NCBI GenBank assembly: GCA_001897835.1
Contig: MKUN01000004.1
Location: 1 to 45,808 of the forward strand
Direction: 5' to 3'
Origin: Bacteroidetes bacterium 46-16
Lineage (GTDB): Bacteria > Bacteroidota > Bacteroidia > Chitinophagales > Chitinophagaceae
Length of the DNA stretch: 45,808 nucleotides
This document shows, piece after piece, positions 34,255 to 42,460 of this stretch. Position 1 is the stretch's first letter, and the number at the start of each line of letters is the position of its first letter. A program made the translations under genes and the position numbers. The notes below the pieces were generated by a model that did not search any database, was not told the DNA's origin, and was given only the letters and a program-made list of their open reading frames with translations.

Positions 34255-34978
34255 ATTCATTTTTTTTGTTTCATCGATGACATCGCTGACACTCACCGGC
34301 ATTGATAATGTCTTGGCTCAAAAAATTGTTGCCACACAAGTGTTATATGATTTCAAAGGAGTTACTTTATATCCTTTCATCTACAATGTGTATGATATAG
34401 TCGCTGAAAATATTCCTCGTAAAAACCTCTCGCTTGAGTGTGACGGATTATTTATAGAAAAAAAAGATTGTCGTTATGTTCTCCAGGTAAAAGATACCAG
34501 CGCTAAAAAGATTTTAGTATATAACAATAAGATTCTTTTCGACTCATTAAGTGTATATATAGATTATGGCTTTAGTCCATTTATTTTGACCCTAAAAACT
34601 GATGACAATGATATGGGGCCTAAGTATTTTTTTGATTCCGTGCAAATTACATGGACCAGGTATCCAGCTCCTTTCAATATCGACAAAAAATTCTCTGATT
34701 ACAATTTGCATGTAAAAGATGTTCAGTATACTGTCCTTTCATTTAATGCCGAGATAATCAATAAAGAAAAGCATTTTCACTACAAAGAGCTAATTCATGG
34801 CAACAAGTTTACGGAATCTTTCAGGGAACACCTTAGTGACTCCGGTATAGTACCATTTATGAGTAAGGGAAAACCCAATAAAGAATCCGAGAAAATGCTA
34901 AAAGTCACCGACGCCTGGCTGCTTGATGCATATGGACACATACACAAGGCAGAAGATATGATATTAGGTTTCAACTAA
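34238..34978 (+). CDS. Exported protein with GldM-like Ig domain features
   Basis: The frame opens at a TTG (34232), but the ATG triplet run at 34238-34246 is the more natural start. The protein of about 246 residues has an N-terminal signal segment (FIFFVSSMTSLTLTG, ending NVLAQ). Strand-rich stretches (LYPFIYNVYDIVAENIP, then NLHVKDVQYTVLSFNAEI and GNKFTESFREHL) recall the C-terminal repeat of the gliding/secretion protein GldM, but this is weak visual similarity. It overlaps the preceding short gene by its start and belongs to the AT-rich cassette; it may be a further immunity protein. Confidence 0.6.
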   Translation: MMMINKFIFFVSSMTSLTLTGIDNVLAQKIVATQVLYDFKGVTLYPFIYNVYDIVAENIPRKNLSLECDGLFIEKKDCRYVLQVKDTSAKKILVYNNKILFDSLSVYIDYGFSPFILTLKTDDNDMGPKYFFDSVQITWTRYPAPFNIDKKFSDYNLHVKDVQYTVLSFNAEIINKEKHFHYKELIHGNKFTESFREHLSDSGIVPFMSKGKPNKESEKMLKVTDAWLLDAYGHIHKAEDMILGFN

Positions 34979-34994
34979 CAGATAATTAAGCGCT

Positions 34995-35924
34995 ATGAGC
35001 AACCCCATATTAGACAGCGAAGTTTTAGGCATGGCCCATTTCAGCGAACCGGCCAGGCCGCAACAACGCCCCCTGCGTAAAAAACAACGCCCTGCAGCAC
35101 AGCAACAGCCGAAGTATATACAGGTAGTGCCTCAGCATCCTGTATTCCCCTATAATGTAGACCAGCTACAGCAGCCCGGCAGCCATACCTATACCATATG
35201 GCTACATGCTGCTCCCGCCTGCTATCGCCTGATGGATGCAGAGAACATTAGCAGGCATATAGAACGTATATATGCACAGAGTGGTGTAAATACCATTGCG
35301 CCCCGTTTCATTGCCACAGCACGCATGCAGCAGATCAGCGCCCTGCGTCAGGCTGGCCAGCTCACGCTTAACCAGCAACTGGTGCAGATAAAAAACGATG
35401 CGGGCGATACCGATGCAGGCATCTTTAACGAAGACCTTGGCATCGTAGTAAATATTGCCCCCTTCCTGGAGCTGAATAAAGAAAAAGAGGGTGGTGACCT
35501 CGACTACCAGCTAGGCTATACCATAGCCCACGAGATACTGCACAGCCTGCTTTGCGAGATAGAAAAATACTTCCAACTGCAGCCCAGCGATTATGAGGCG
35601 GCAGCCCGGGTGCATGGCGCAGATTATAACGGTAACCCCTTTAACCTCAGCACCGCAGGCCCCGATTGGTTCATAAACCACGTGAACACTGATGCCAACC
35701 TGCTGAAAGCCGGGCGGGATGAAGCCGGCAATAACAACGATGATGCCATACCCCACAGCAATGATGAAGAGCTGTACACAGCAGCCGAGATGATATTGCC
35801 CGACCAGGTGATGGCTATCAACCGCTTCATCACCAGCGTCAACATGAACGTGACCGACCCTAGGCACTTTTATTATTGGGAGGCCTCGCGCGAGCTGATC
35901 ATCAACTACAGGAGAAGAATTTGA
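34995..35924 (+). CDS. Stand-alone HExxH metallopeptidase-like protein
   Basis: The 309-residue protein has a Pro/Gln/Arg-rich N-terminus (about 15-45) and no signal peptide. The domain over about 65-290 resembles the C-terminal domain of toxin-like protein 1: TIWLH / TIYLY, GQLTLNQQLVQI / GKLPLNQAVIDF, TIAHEILHSLL (H179, E180, H183) / AAHELLHYLL, and LPDQVMAINRFI near the end. Zinc peptidase activity is predicted. It is GC-rich, unlike the AT-rich cassette before it. It precedes toxin-like gene 2 by 29 bp on the same strand. Confidence 0.7.
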   Translation: MSNPILDSEVLGMAHFSEPARPQQRPLRKKQRPAAQQQPKYIQVVPQHPVFPYNVDQLQQPGSHTYTIWLHAAPACYRLMDAENISRHIERIYAQSGVNTIAPRFIATARMQQISALRQAGQLTLNQQLVQIKNDAGDTDAGIFNEDLGIVVNIAPFLELNKEKEGGDLDYQLGYTIAHEILHSLLCEIEKYFQLQPSDYEAAARVHGADYNGNPFNLSTAGPDWFINHVNTDANLLKAGRDEAGNNNDDAIPHSNDEELYTAAEMILPDQVMAINRFITSVNMNVTDPRHFYYWEASRELIINYRRRI

Positions 35925-35953
35925 AAATAAAAAACCTTTAAAACAATACTACT

Positions 35954-37600
35954 ATGGCAAGATACCTGCCGCTGGACCGCGACGGCAACCCCGACCAGGA
36001 CTTTATAGCCAGCCACAACCTGAGCTACGATGGCACTACCGAAGATGGTGTTGCCGTATATGACAACCCTAATGGTGACGTATATTTTGTGCCCGTTAAT
36101 GATGAGGGAGACGATGACAGCAACTCGGTAAGGGACAGCGGAGATAAGAGCGGCTGGCTAAGTGTGCTGGGCGACTATGTGACCGATGGCAGCAACAGTA
36201 ATAGCAACAATGACAACAGCGTGCTCAATGGCGGAGGCTACAAAGGCTATGGCGCCCGCGGCAATAACTGGGGTGCAAGCCCCGGCGCGAATACCAACTA
36301 TGGCAAAGGCGACTATGCCAACCCCAATAACGACTACAGCGGTGGCTACACCGATCCCAACCGCGATTATGCGGGCGGCTATACCAACCCCGACCAGAGC
36401 TGGGGCTATTCCGGTTCTGGCGAGAAATATGGTGCAGGGGCTTATGCCAACTCTGGCCAGGTGTATGGTGTGGGCAACTATGCAGGCGGCAATACCGGCA
36501 GCGTGGTGAACAGCCCGGTGGTGAATGACAGCTACGATGACAAAGGCAGGCGCAATAGCGTGACCGATGAACTTATACTGAATAAACCAAAGAGCAAAAA
36601 GGAGAAGCTGGCACCGCAGGCAAGGCAAAATGCTACTACCCCCCGGCCCTCATATGTATCCATTTCAACGGAACTGGCAGGGCCACAGCAGCCCTTGCTC
36701 AGCAGCAGCCTGCCCGATATTGCTGCCGACAATACATCTGTAACGCCGGTGAATAATGCCGTACTGGATGGTAGCTATCAATACCGGGGTATTAGTCCCT
36801 ACCAACAGCAGGTGAATGCGGTGGGCACCTATTATCCTTACATCCCCTCACCGGTAATTGACCGGGCTACAGTATTGGATGGCAATTCGCTGAAGCCGTT
36901 CAAACCCGGTACTTTTGGACATGGGCGTACTAGTAAAATTGATAAATTGAGAAATAGTAGGATCAGTGGTGATAGTTTGGATATATTTAAGAGTAGATAT
37001 GCACCTATTGATGAGGAGAATGGATTTAATGTCACAATGGGTGCGCAAGTCAGTAGGCAAAGGTTAGCTATAGGTGCTAATTCAGACAGAGAGGTTAAAG
37101 TGACTTATAGAGGAATAGGTGTAGAATATTCATTCCCGGACAATTCAACAAGTATCTATGTGTCATCATTAAAGATATCGGAAACAGGAACAGATTTTTT
37201 TGAACCAATATTAGGAGGTTCAAAAATAATAAATGAACGAGTGGAATTCACAGATGTGCGAATGCCAGATGGTAGCATTAAAAGCGATTTCCCATATTAT
37301 ACTTATGAGTTGATAGAATCACTAACATTTCTTGGCAAGAAAGCTGTAAGAAGAATAGTGTTTGATATAGGCGGCAACGTTTTAGATGATTCTTATAGAA
37401 TAATATATATCGCAAATTACGGGAAGGAGTTAACTAAAGGGAAGAGCAAATTTAATATTGGCATTGAGGCTAAAGTGCAATGGATAGGTAATTGGGAAAA
37501 CACCCCCGATACATATATCGAATATAGAGACAATAATTACTACAATCAATTAGGGGAACACATTACCCCATTACTTAAAACTTTTCTGTATTCTAGATAA
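35954..37600 (+). CDS. Polymorphic-toxin-like protein 2: shared N-module and unique C-terminus
   Basis: The protein has 548 residues. The first 200 are the shared module (GNPDQDFIASHNLSYDG, the LGDYVTDGSNSNSNN stretch, then the Gly/Asn/Tyr repeats). A Pro/Gln-rich linker leads to DSLDIFKSRYAPIDEENGF (about 343-361), which marks the junction to a unique C-terminal domain of about 185 residues, strand-rich (VKVTYRGIGVEYSFP, SIYVSSLKI, KAVRRIVFDIG) and unlike toxin-like protein 1. DNA becomes AT-rich from about 36930, at the junction. The junction motif is repeated in the orphan fragment at 38420. Its activity is unknown. Confidence 0.75.
   Translation: MARYLPLDRDGNPDQDFIASHNLSYDGTTEDGVAVYDNPNGDVYFVPVNDEGDDDSNSVRDSGDKSGWLSVLGDYVTDGSNSNSNNDNSVLNGGGYKGYGARGNNWGASPGANTNYGKGDYANPNNDYSGGYTDPNRDYAGGYTNPDQSWGYSGSGEKYGAGAYANSGQVYGVGNYAGGNTGSVVNSPVVNDSYDDKGRRNSVTDELILNKPKSKKEKLAPQARQNATTPRPSYVSISTELAGPQQPLLSSSLPDIAADNTSVTPVNNAVLDGSYQYRGISPYQQQVNAVGTYYPYIPSPVIDRATVLDGNSLKPFKPGTFGHGRTSKIDKLRNSRISGDSLDIFKSRYAPIDEENGFNVTMGAQVSRQRLAIGANSDREVKVTYRGIGVEYSFPDNSTSIYVSSLKISETGTDFFEPILGGSKIINERVEFTDVRMPDGSIKSDFPYYTYELIESLTFLGKKAVRRIVFDIGGNVLDDSYRIIYIANYGKELTKGKSKFNIGIEAKVQWIGNWENTPDTYIEYRDNNYYNQLGEHITPLLKTFLYSR
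36165..36568 (+). repeat. Duplicated N-module DNA, copy 2
   Basis: This is the partner of 31641-32047. It encodes the same module in toxin-like gene 2, with scattered mostly silent differences and a few codon changes such as ADPNN versus ANPNN. Confidence 0.85.
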
Positions 37601-37609
37601 ATATGAACG

Positions 37610-38428
37610 ATGATTAAAAATTTCAAAACAGTACTTATCTTATTCTTCTTTTCCTTGGGTTGCAAAAGTACAAGTGTCAATTATAAGGATTATATTCAAA
37701 AAGCTGAAAAGCTTTTGAAACTCAGAGATACGGCTGAGGTGATTAATATTTTAGCTGATGCGATTCATCAATACCCTGATTCAGCATTAGCATATCGGTA
37801 TAGGGCAACTATATACCTTTATAATAATAAATACAACAAAGCATTAACTGATATTAATACATCAATAAAATTGAATAGCTCTGACGAAGAGAATTATATA
37901 ATCAGGTATAAGATTTACGAAAAGCTTGGTGATGTTGTTGAGCAAATCGCAAGTTTAACTGCATATATCAAGGTTGATTCAACTAATAAAGAAGTATATA
38001 ATCAAAGAGGCCTTCTATATGAATTTATTGGTGACTTGGATATTGCTCTTAGCGATTATAATAAAGCCTTAGCCATTGATAGTGATTTTTGTATTGCTCA
38101 CATAAATAGATCATTGGTCTTTGCCGATTTAAAACGATTTGATCTTGCTTTAAACGATTGTAACACTGCAATACATCTATGCCCCAAAGAAGCATCAGCA
38201 TATTTTCAAAAAGGAGTGGTTTTTGTCCATTTAAAAGAATACCTAAAAGCATTGGAAAATTTTAATAAAGCCGACAGTATTCAACCCGCTGATAAATTGA
38301 CATTGTTCAATAGGGGTATTGCATACTATTATTTGAAAAAGATGAATGAGGCCTGCCGCGACTGGACAACTGCGGGGAATTTAGGAGATGAGGAAGCAAA
38401 ACAGTATTTAGAAAAATATTGTAAATAA
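37610..38428 (+). CDS. TPR lipoprotein, candidate immunity protein 2
   Basis: The 272-residue protein has a signal peptide with a lipobox (FFFSLGCKSTS). About six to seven TPR units follow from residue 25 (for example ALAYRYRATIYLYNNKYNKA, EVYNQRGLLYEFIGDLDIA, AYFQKGVVFVHLKEYLKA), ending in ACRDWTTAGNLGDEEAK. TPR superhelices bind partner proteins. The gene starts 9 bp after toxin-like gene 2, shares its AT-rich composition, and is the best candidate for its immunity protein. Alternatively it is an assembly factor. Confidence 0.75.
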   Translation: MIKNFKTVLILFFFSLGCKSTSVNYKDYIQKAEKLLKLRDTAEVINILADAIHQYPDSALAYRYRATIYLYNNKYNKALTDINTSIKLNSSDEENYIIRYKIYEKLGDVVEQIASLTAYIKVDSTNKEVYNQRGLLYEFIGDLDIALSDYNKALAIDSDFCIAHINRSLVFADLKRFDLALNDCNTAIHLCPKEASAYFQKGVVFVHLKEYLKALENFNKADSIQPADKLTLFNRGIAYYYLKKMNEACRDWTTAGNLGDEEAKQYLEKYCK

Positions 38429-38532
38429 ATAGCAGGAGTTTGGAGATATTTATGAGGAGATATGCACCTATTGATGAAGAAAGAGGAATTAAGACAGCAA
38501 AGCATGCCCTGATACGGTTAAGTTCTCTATAG
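38420..38532 (+). pseudogene. Orphan toxin-cassette fragment
   Basis: A frame reading NSRSLEIFMRRYAPIDEERG (then a short tail to a stop near 38532) aligns with the toxin-like protein 2 junction (DSLDIFKSRYAPIDEENGF); the DNA 38437-38490 and 36974-37027 agree at most positions. It has no start codon or N-module and overlaps the end of the TPR gene. It is a broken or silent toxin C-terminal cassette, left beside its probable immunity gene at 38592. Confidence 0.65.
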
Positions 38533-38591
38533 TGAATGATTTGTGGTCTGAAAAGAGATAAATTAATAAGTTGTAAATAAACAATTAAGTC

Positions 38592-39077
38592 ATGAAATGT
38601 GTGCGTAAACTGTGTTTTATTTCATGCGCCATTTTGCTTTTTAGTTGTAATGCGGAGCCTGAAAAATATTTGATAGCACGCGGTTTTACGGGAAGGGTAA
38701 ATATTATTTTCAATCAAAAAGATGGCAGTCCTGTGAAATATGATAATAAAGCAAGAGTGTATGACATCCCATCGAACGGGCTGTTGTTAACCCAGTTTAC
38801 CAAAAATGATGGGTATATCAATCGTAAATATTTTCTTAAAGAAGATAATGGGCAGCTGATGCCATTGAAGAAATTCGATGCTGACGAGATGGAAAAGGCT
38901 ACGCCTGCGTTAAAAAATGAGACTGGCATATACCTGGATGGCATTTCAGGTGTATACGGTAATAATATTCCATATCAGGAATTTATAGTTTCCAGTTATA
39001 GTGGCCTGCATAATTATTACACAAAGGGATATATGGATAGCTTTGATGTCAAGGTAAGGGAAGCTATTGGTCATTAA
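38592..39077 (+). CDS. Small lipoprotein (DUF6843-like), orphan immunity candidate
   Basis: The 161-residue protein has a signal peptide with a lipobox (LLFSCNAEPE). The mature part has ARGFTGRVNIIFNQKDGSP and RVYDIPSNGLLLTQF, a pattern I associate with DUF6843-type lipoproteins. It follows the orphan toxin-cassette fragment by about 60 bp, so it may be an orphan immunity gene retained after loss of its toxin. The family call is by memory only. Confidence 0.65.
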   Translation: MKCVRKLCFISCAILLFSCNAEPEKYLIARGFTGRVNIIFNQKDGSPVKYDNKARVYDIPSNGLLLTQFTKNDGYINRKYFLKEDNGQLMPLKKFDADEMEKATPALKNETGIYLDGISGVYGNNIPYQEFIVSSYSGLHNYYTKGYMDSFDVKVREAIGH

Positions 39078-39195
39078 TTTTTAATTTTATAGTTGATCTA
39101 ACTGAGGAGTAGAAAATGTATATAGCTTTGTATCCTGATGCCGATGAATTCTCTCGAGGAGAAAAACTCCTAATGACCTGTATTCTCATCTCATA

Positions 39196-39897
39196 ATGAC
39201 GACTTTTCAACCTCTTGTTTCCTGCATTATGCCCACTGCCAACAGGCAGCGTTTCATTCCTACGGCCATCAATCTGTTCCTGCGGCAAGATTACCCGGAG
39301 AGGGAGCTGGTGATAATAGATGATGGAGAACACTCAATTGCAGACCTGGTGCCTGAACAACCAAATATCCGCTATGTACGTCTTGATGGACCAAAGTCTG
39401 TGACCGGGAGAAAAAGAAATATAGCCTGCGGCGAAGCCAAGGGCGATATCATCGTTCACTGGGATGATGACGACTGGTATGCACCAGACTGGGTGAGCCT
39501 GCAGGTAAACATGCTGCAGCAAACCAAAGCCGATATTGTGGGCTTGAGCAAACTTTACTTTTATGCCCCCGATACCGGTAAGTGCTGGCGCTATGCTTAT
39601 TACGGGGCACGTGAATGGGTGGCAGGTGCTACCATGGCTTACCGCAAAAAGTTTTGGGAAAAGAGGCCCTTCAAAGAGATACAAATAGGCGAGGACAATG
39701 AATTTGCCTGGCGCTCAGGCGGTAAAGTATATCCCCACGCATACCGTGATGGTTTTGTCTCTATCATTCACAACCGCAACACCAGCCGTAAGCAGACCAG
39801 CAACGAGTATTGGAATATCTGTGGTTTTGAAACAATTAAGAACGTACTGAAAGATGACCTGGTTATATACCAGGAGTTGTTTCCGACCACTCGTTAA
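39196..39897 (+). CDS. GT2-type glycosyltransferase A
   Basis: The 233-residue protein has a GT-A fold with PLVSCIMPTANRQRFIPTAI at the start, DDG at 42-44, and a HWDDDDWYAP metal-binding stretch (about 88-97) followed by WVAGATMAY and GEDNEFAW. The GT2 family transfers sugars from nucleotide sugars to lipid or protein glycans. It is a clear paralogue of the gene at 45051. A -7-like TAGCTTTG lies at 39123-39130. Its stop and that of the convergent GT7-like gene abut exactly (TAATTA at 39895-39900). Confidence 0.9.
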   Translation: MTTFQPLVSCIMPTANRQRFIPTAINLFLRQDYPERELVIIDDGEHSIADLVPEQPNIRYVRLDGPKSVTGRKRNIACGEAKGDIIVHWDDDDWYAPDWVSLQVNMLQQTKADIVGLSKLYFYAPDTGKCWRYAYYGAREWVAGATMAYRKKFWEKRPFKEIQIGEDNEFAWRSGGKVYPHAYRDGFVSIIHNRNTSRKQTSNEYWNICGFETIKNVLKDDLVIYQELFPTTR

Positions 39898-40536
39898 TTA
39901 GAGTACAACCTTAAGCAAAGTATAGCCATCCTGCTCTTCTGTGCTATTGAGCGTATATTGGCAGGAACTGAGCCCATTAGAAAAGTCCCTCGGTTTTTTC
40001 AATGTTTCCAGCATATTTGCCCTTAGTTGGGTATCGAGGCGTGGCCGCATATGCGGCAAAGATTTAAACCAGCCTTCCCTGCTTTGTATGGGTATATTAC
40101 GCTCCACAAACGAGCGCCTGAAGCAATCGTCCTCTCCTCCCCAGCCATAGTAGTCATTATAAAACCCGTTCACCGACCACATTTGCCCCACCGATAACAG
40201 GTTGCTGCCCGACCAGTAAGTATTATAAGGCAGTCGCCACCCAAACGATTCAATATGTGTACCCAGGTGAGTAGGTTTGTCCGGGAAGCTTAAGTCTACT
40301 TTGCCGGCTATAGCCAGTGTATCTACATCCTGTAAGCATACAGCATCAGTTTCCCGATAGCAATGCAGGAAACCTATATTGAGCAGCTTGGCCCTGTTGA
40401 ATGCTTTGGTATCGTCTTGCTCTACAACAAGTATCTTACTATCTGGGAATAATTTCCTGTAATGAGGAATGAATCTTTGCAAGTGATTCTTCCTGTCGCG
40501 GTACGGTACTATGAATGTAAGTCTATAATCAGGCAT
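39898..40536 (-). CDS. Beta-1,4-galactosyltransferase-like protein (GT7)
   Basis: The 212-residue protein shows the GT7 signatures best known from animal beta4GalT: FIVPYRDRKNHLQRFIPHY, FNRAKLLNIGF, LQDVDTL (D70, D72, the DVD metal site), FGWRLPYNTYWSG, NGFYNDYYGWGGEDDCF (GWGGEDD 131-137) and a later H162 in LPHMRPRL. No TM or signal segment is present; it is only the catalytic core. It probably adds Gal or GalNAc in beta-1,4 linkage to a surface glycan. The gene is third in a leftward unit with a GT and a 124-residue protein, 1 bp after the former. Confidence 0.88.
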   Translation of the reverse strand: MPDYRLTFIVPYRDRKNHLQRFIPHYRKLFPDSKILVVEQDDTKAFNRAKLLNIGFLHCYRETDAVCLQDVDTLAIAGKVDLSFPDKPTHLGTHIESFGWRLPYNTYWSGSNLLSVGQMWSVNGFYNDYYGWGGEDDCFRRSFVERNIPIQSREGWFKSLPHMRPRLDTQLRANMLETLKKPRDFSNGLSSCQYTLNSTEEQDGYTLLKVVL

Positions 40537-40537
40537 C

Positions 40538-41203
40538 TTATGATCTTATCCCTCGGTTATCTCCTATATGTCTAACGTATCCCTGCCGCAATATTGCTGC
40601 AGAGTACCCCATCCTGTAATAGACCCTGCCTATAGCTATCTCCGATTCCCATGGGCGTCGCGGTATAAAACGGGTATGTTTTGCAAATGACCCAATGACT
40701 TTGTAGTCCTCGAGGCGCTTTACAGAGAAGTTGAATGAATACCCATGCCACATGCCTTTATAATTGCGGCTCATAAGGTCATAGACACCATTGCCGGTTA
40801 TCTCTACGGGGTGCCCATTCACATCATTATGTTCTCGCAGGTAGCACATTACTATTTTGGGCTTTTGTTCAAGCACTTCAATACTGTCACTGATAAAACC
40901 CTTTCGGTACACCAGCCAATCATCTTCCATTTGCAGGCAATAAGGAGTGCTTACGTTGCGCCATAATGCATCCAGTGCATTTATCTGACCTTGCCTCTGC
41001 TCCGGGCACATCCATTGTATATCCGGATATTTTTCCTGCAACTGCTGCATTGCCATTTTTTGGTCTTCGTTCATATTCTCCAGTCCGTAATCCTCATGGA
41101 TGAAAAAATTGGATATTGGATAGTCGTTATACTCGTAAAAGCTATCCAGGGCCTGTTCCAGCAGGTCGTAACGGGCATATGATGTCAATATCACATCAAC
41201 CAT
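40538..41203 (-). CDS. Glycosyltransferase B1 (paralogue of 44357)
   Basis: From the Met at 41203 (MVDVILTSYARYDLLEQ) the protein has 221 residues; a longer start at 41215 would overlap the upstream gene. It is a GT-A-type protein with an N-terminal VDVILTSYARYD, YCLQMEDDWLVYRKG (metal-binding EDDW), GYSFNFSVKRLEDY and a final RHIGDNRGIR. The gene at 44357 shares all these motifs. It is co-transcribed with the GT7-like gene downstream. Confidence 0.85.
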   Translation of the reverse strand: MVDVILTSYARYDLLEQALDSFYEYNDYPISNFFIHEDYGLENMNEDQKMAMQQLQEKYPDIQWMCPEQRQGQINALDALWRNVSTPYCLQMEDDWLVYRKGFISDSIEVLEQKPKIVMCYLREHNDVNGHPVEITGNGVYDLMSRNYKGMWHGYSFNFSVKRLEDYKVIGSFAKHTRFIPRRPWESEIAIGRVYYRMGYSAAILRQGYVRHIGDNRGIRS

Positions 41204-41205
41204 TT

Positions 41206-41580
41206 TCAAAAGCAAAAATTGTCCGATATTGAAATGAATTTATCTATTGCCTGGCTTATGTTCGACATTGAAAAATTTTGTATCATTTTTAGCAGCTCTC
41301 GAACAGAATATGAACTCCATTGTTGGCAATAGCTTGATACATCAGGGTTAGAGCTGACGCATATGAGATCTACCTCCTTAGCCAAGGCGTCGATTTCCTT
41401 GTCAGTACCAACATTGGTAAAACTCTTTGCTGACTCAAGGATAGGTTTAACTATCTTTGACCAAATGTCGCTGAGTTGTTTGATTTGGTTAGAGTCCATA
41501 TTTTTAGATAAAAGCGAAGCCGCAAAATCATCGGCCATTACTTTTAATCCTTCCAGCGTTAATTTCTCGTCTTGTATCAA
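41206..41580 (-). CDS. Helical protein of unknown function
   Basis: The 124-residue protein is almost all helix by composition (LTLEGLKVMADDFAASLLSK, then DALAKEVDLI and RELLKMIQNFSMSN). It has no signal peptide or TM helix and I recognise no family. It is the first gene of the leftward unit that continues into two glycosyltransferases. The palindrome promoter copy 2 lies 67 bp upstream but points the other way. Confidence 0.55.
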   Translation of the reverse strand: MIQDEKLTLEGLKVMADDFAASLLSKNMDSNQIKQLSDIWSKIVKPILESAKSFTNVGTDKEIDALAKEVDLICVSSNPDVSSYCQQWSSYSVRELLKMIQNFSMSNISQAIDKFISISDNFCF

Positions 41581-41646
41581 AACAGCTATCTTTTGAATGT
41601 TATTTCAAGGTACATGGTATTATTGAAATTATTTGGGGCAGAAATA

Positions 41647-41693
41647 ACCGTATTTTTACGGGTTGTTGAGATAAATAAAAGAAGTTACATTGG
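41647..41693 (+). promoter_or_regulatory. Palindrome promoter, copy 2
   Basis: CCGTA-TTTT-TACGG (41648-41661) is followed by GTTGT and, 19 bases later, a -7 element TACATTGG (41686-41693). It lies 45 bp upstream of the gene at 41739. Layout and spacing are identical to copies 1 and 3. Confidence 0.75.
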
Positions 41694-41738
41694 CTAATCA
41701 TTGCTGAGAGAGCAGTTACAATTTCTAATTGATGTTTC

Positions 41739-42443
41739 ATGGATTTCACTATATACTCAAGATCTAACAACGACCACCTATATGATAGAATGGCGGAATT
41801 TTTCCCAGCCGGGACCCCAAAAATAAAGTGCATTAACTTCCAGGAATGGCAGGATGCAAGCCGTTATATCTATTACATCATTGATAATGCTGAGACAGAT
41901 TGGATATTTAATGTTGATATAGATTGTTTCCTCTTCGACTGGGAAGGTGTGATCAAGTTATATAAATACATGCAGGACAATGACATTGTATATTGTGGCA
42001 TGCGTGACGGCGGTGTGCATCCTGGGCGTAGTTGGAGTTGGTGTAACATAAACCCCTTCTTTAACATTTATAACGCAAAGAAAATCCGTGAACTCAAAGC
42101 ACAACAGAATTTAACCTGGAAGGCGATTGAACAACATCAATATTTGCCTGAATATGAAAAGTTAAAACCGGAAGGACTCGGAGGAAATATTAATAATGCA
42201 ACGGGAGAACCCTTTCATGGCTTGTTTTATTGGTTGTTCAAGGTAGCCAAAGGGTATTTTATGGAACCGGTTGTATTTAAAGATGAAATTACAAATTATC
42301 TGTTGGGGGTTGATGGGAAAGAGATATTACTTCACTGCTGGTACAGCAGAAACTATGACCATGATGAAGGAACCAAAATTCGAATTGACAAGTTGTTTCA
42401 ACTAGCACAAAAAAAGCGTAATGAGCTCTCTATAAAAGATTAA
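41739..42443 (+). CDS. Putative glycosyltransferase of the palindrome regulon
   Basis: The 234-residue protein has DxD-like metal motifs (WIFNVDIDCFLFDWEG, with D-I-D near 67-69), the later GRSWSWCNINPFFNIYNAKKI and a terminal GKEILLHCWYSRNYDHD. The order fits a GT-A fold nucleotide-sugar transferase, but the family is not one I can name. It is a single gene behind promoter copy 2, oriented away from the leftward GT unit. It may modify the same glycan as the neighbouring GT genes. Confidence 0.65.
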   Translation: MDFTIYSRSNNDHLYDRMAEFFPAGTPKIKCINFQEWQDASRYIYYIIDNAETDWIFNVDIDCFLFDWEGVIKLYKYMQDNDIVYCGMRDGGVHPGRSWSWCNINPFFNIYNAKKIRELKAQQNLTWKAIEQHQYLPEYEKLKPEGLGGNINNATGEPFHGLFYWLFKVAKGYFMEPVVFKDEITNYLLGVDGKEILLHCWYSRNYDHDEGTKIRIDKLFQLAQKKRNELSIKD

Positions 42444-42460
42444 AATAGTAGGTATAAAAA

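Noticed and set aside
36158-36628. 156-residue leftward frame over the Gly/Asn/Tyr repeat
   Set aside because: It is a shadow produced by the GC-rich repeat codons; composition is almost only Ala/Ile/Val and it lies opposite a clear gene.
31448-37600. Type IX secretion C-terminal signal or Rhs/PAAR elements in the toxin-like proteins
   Set aside because: No Por secretion tail, YD repeats, PAAR or LXG features are visible in either protein.
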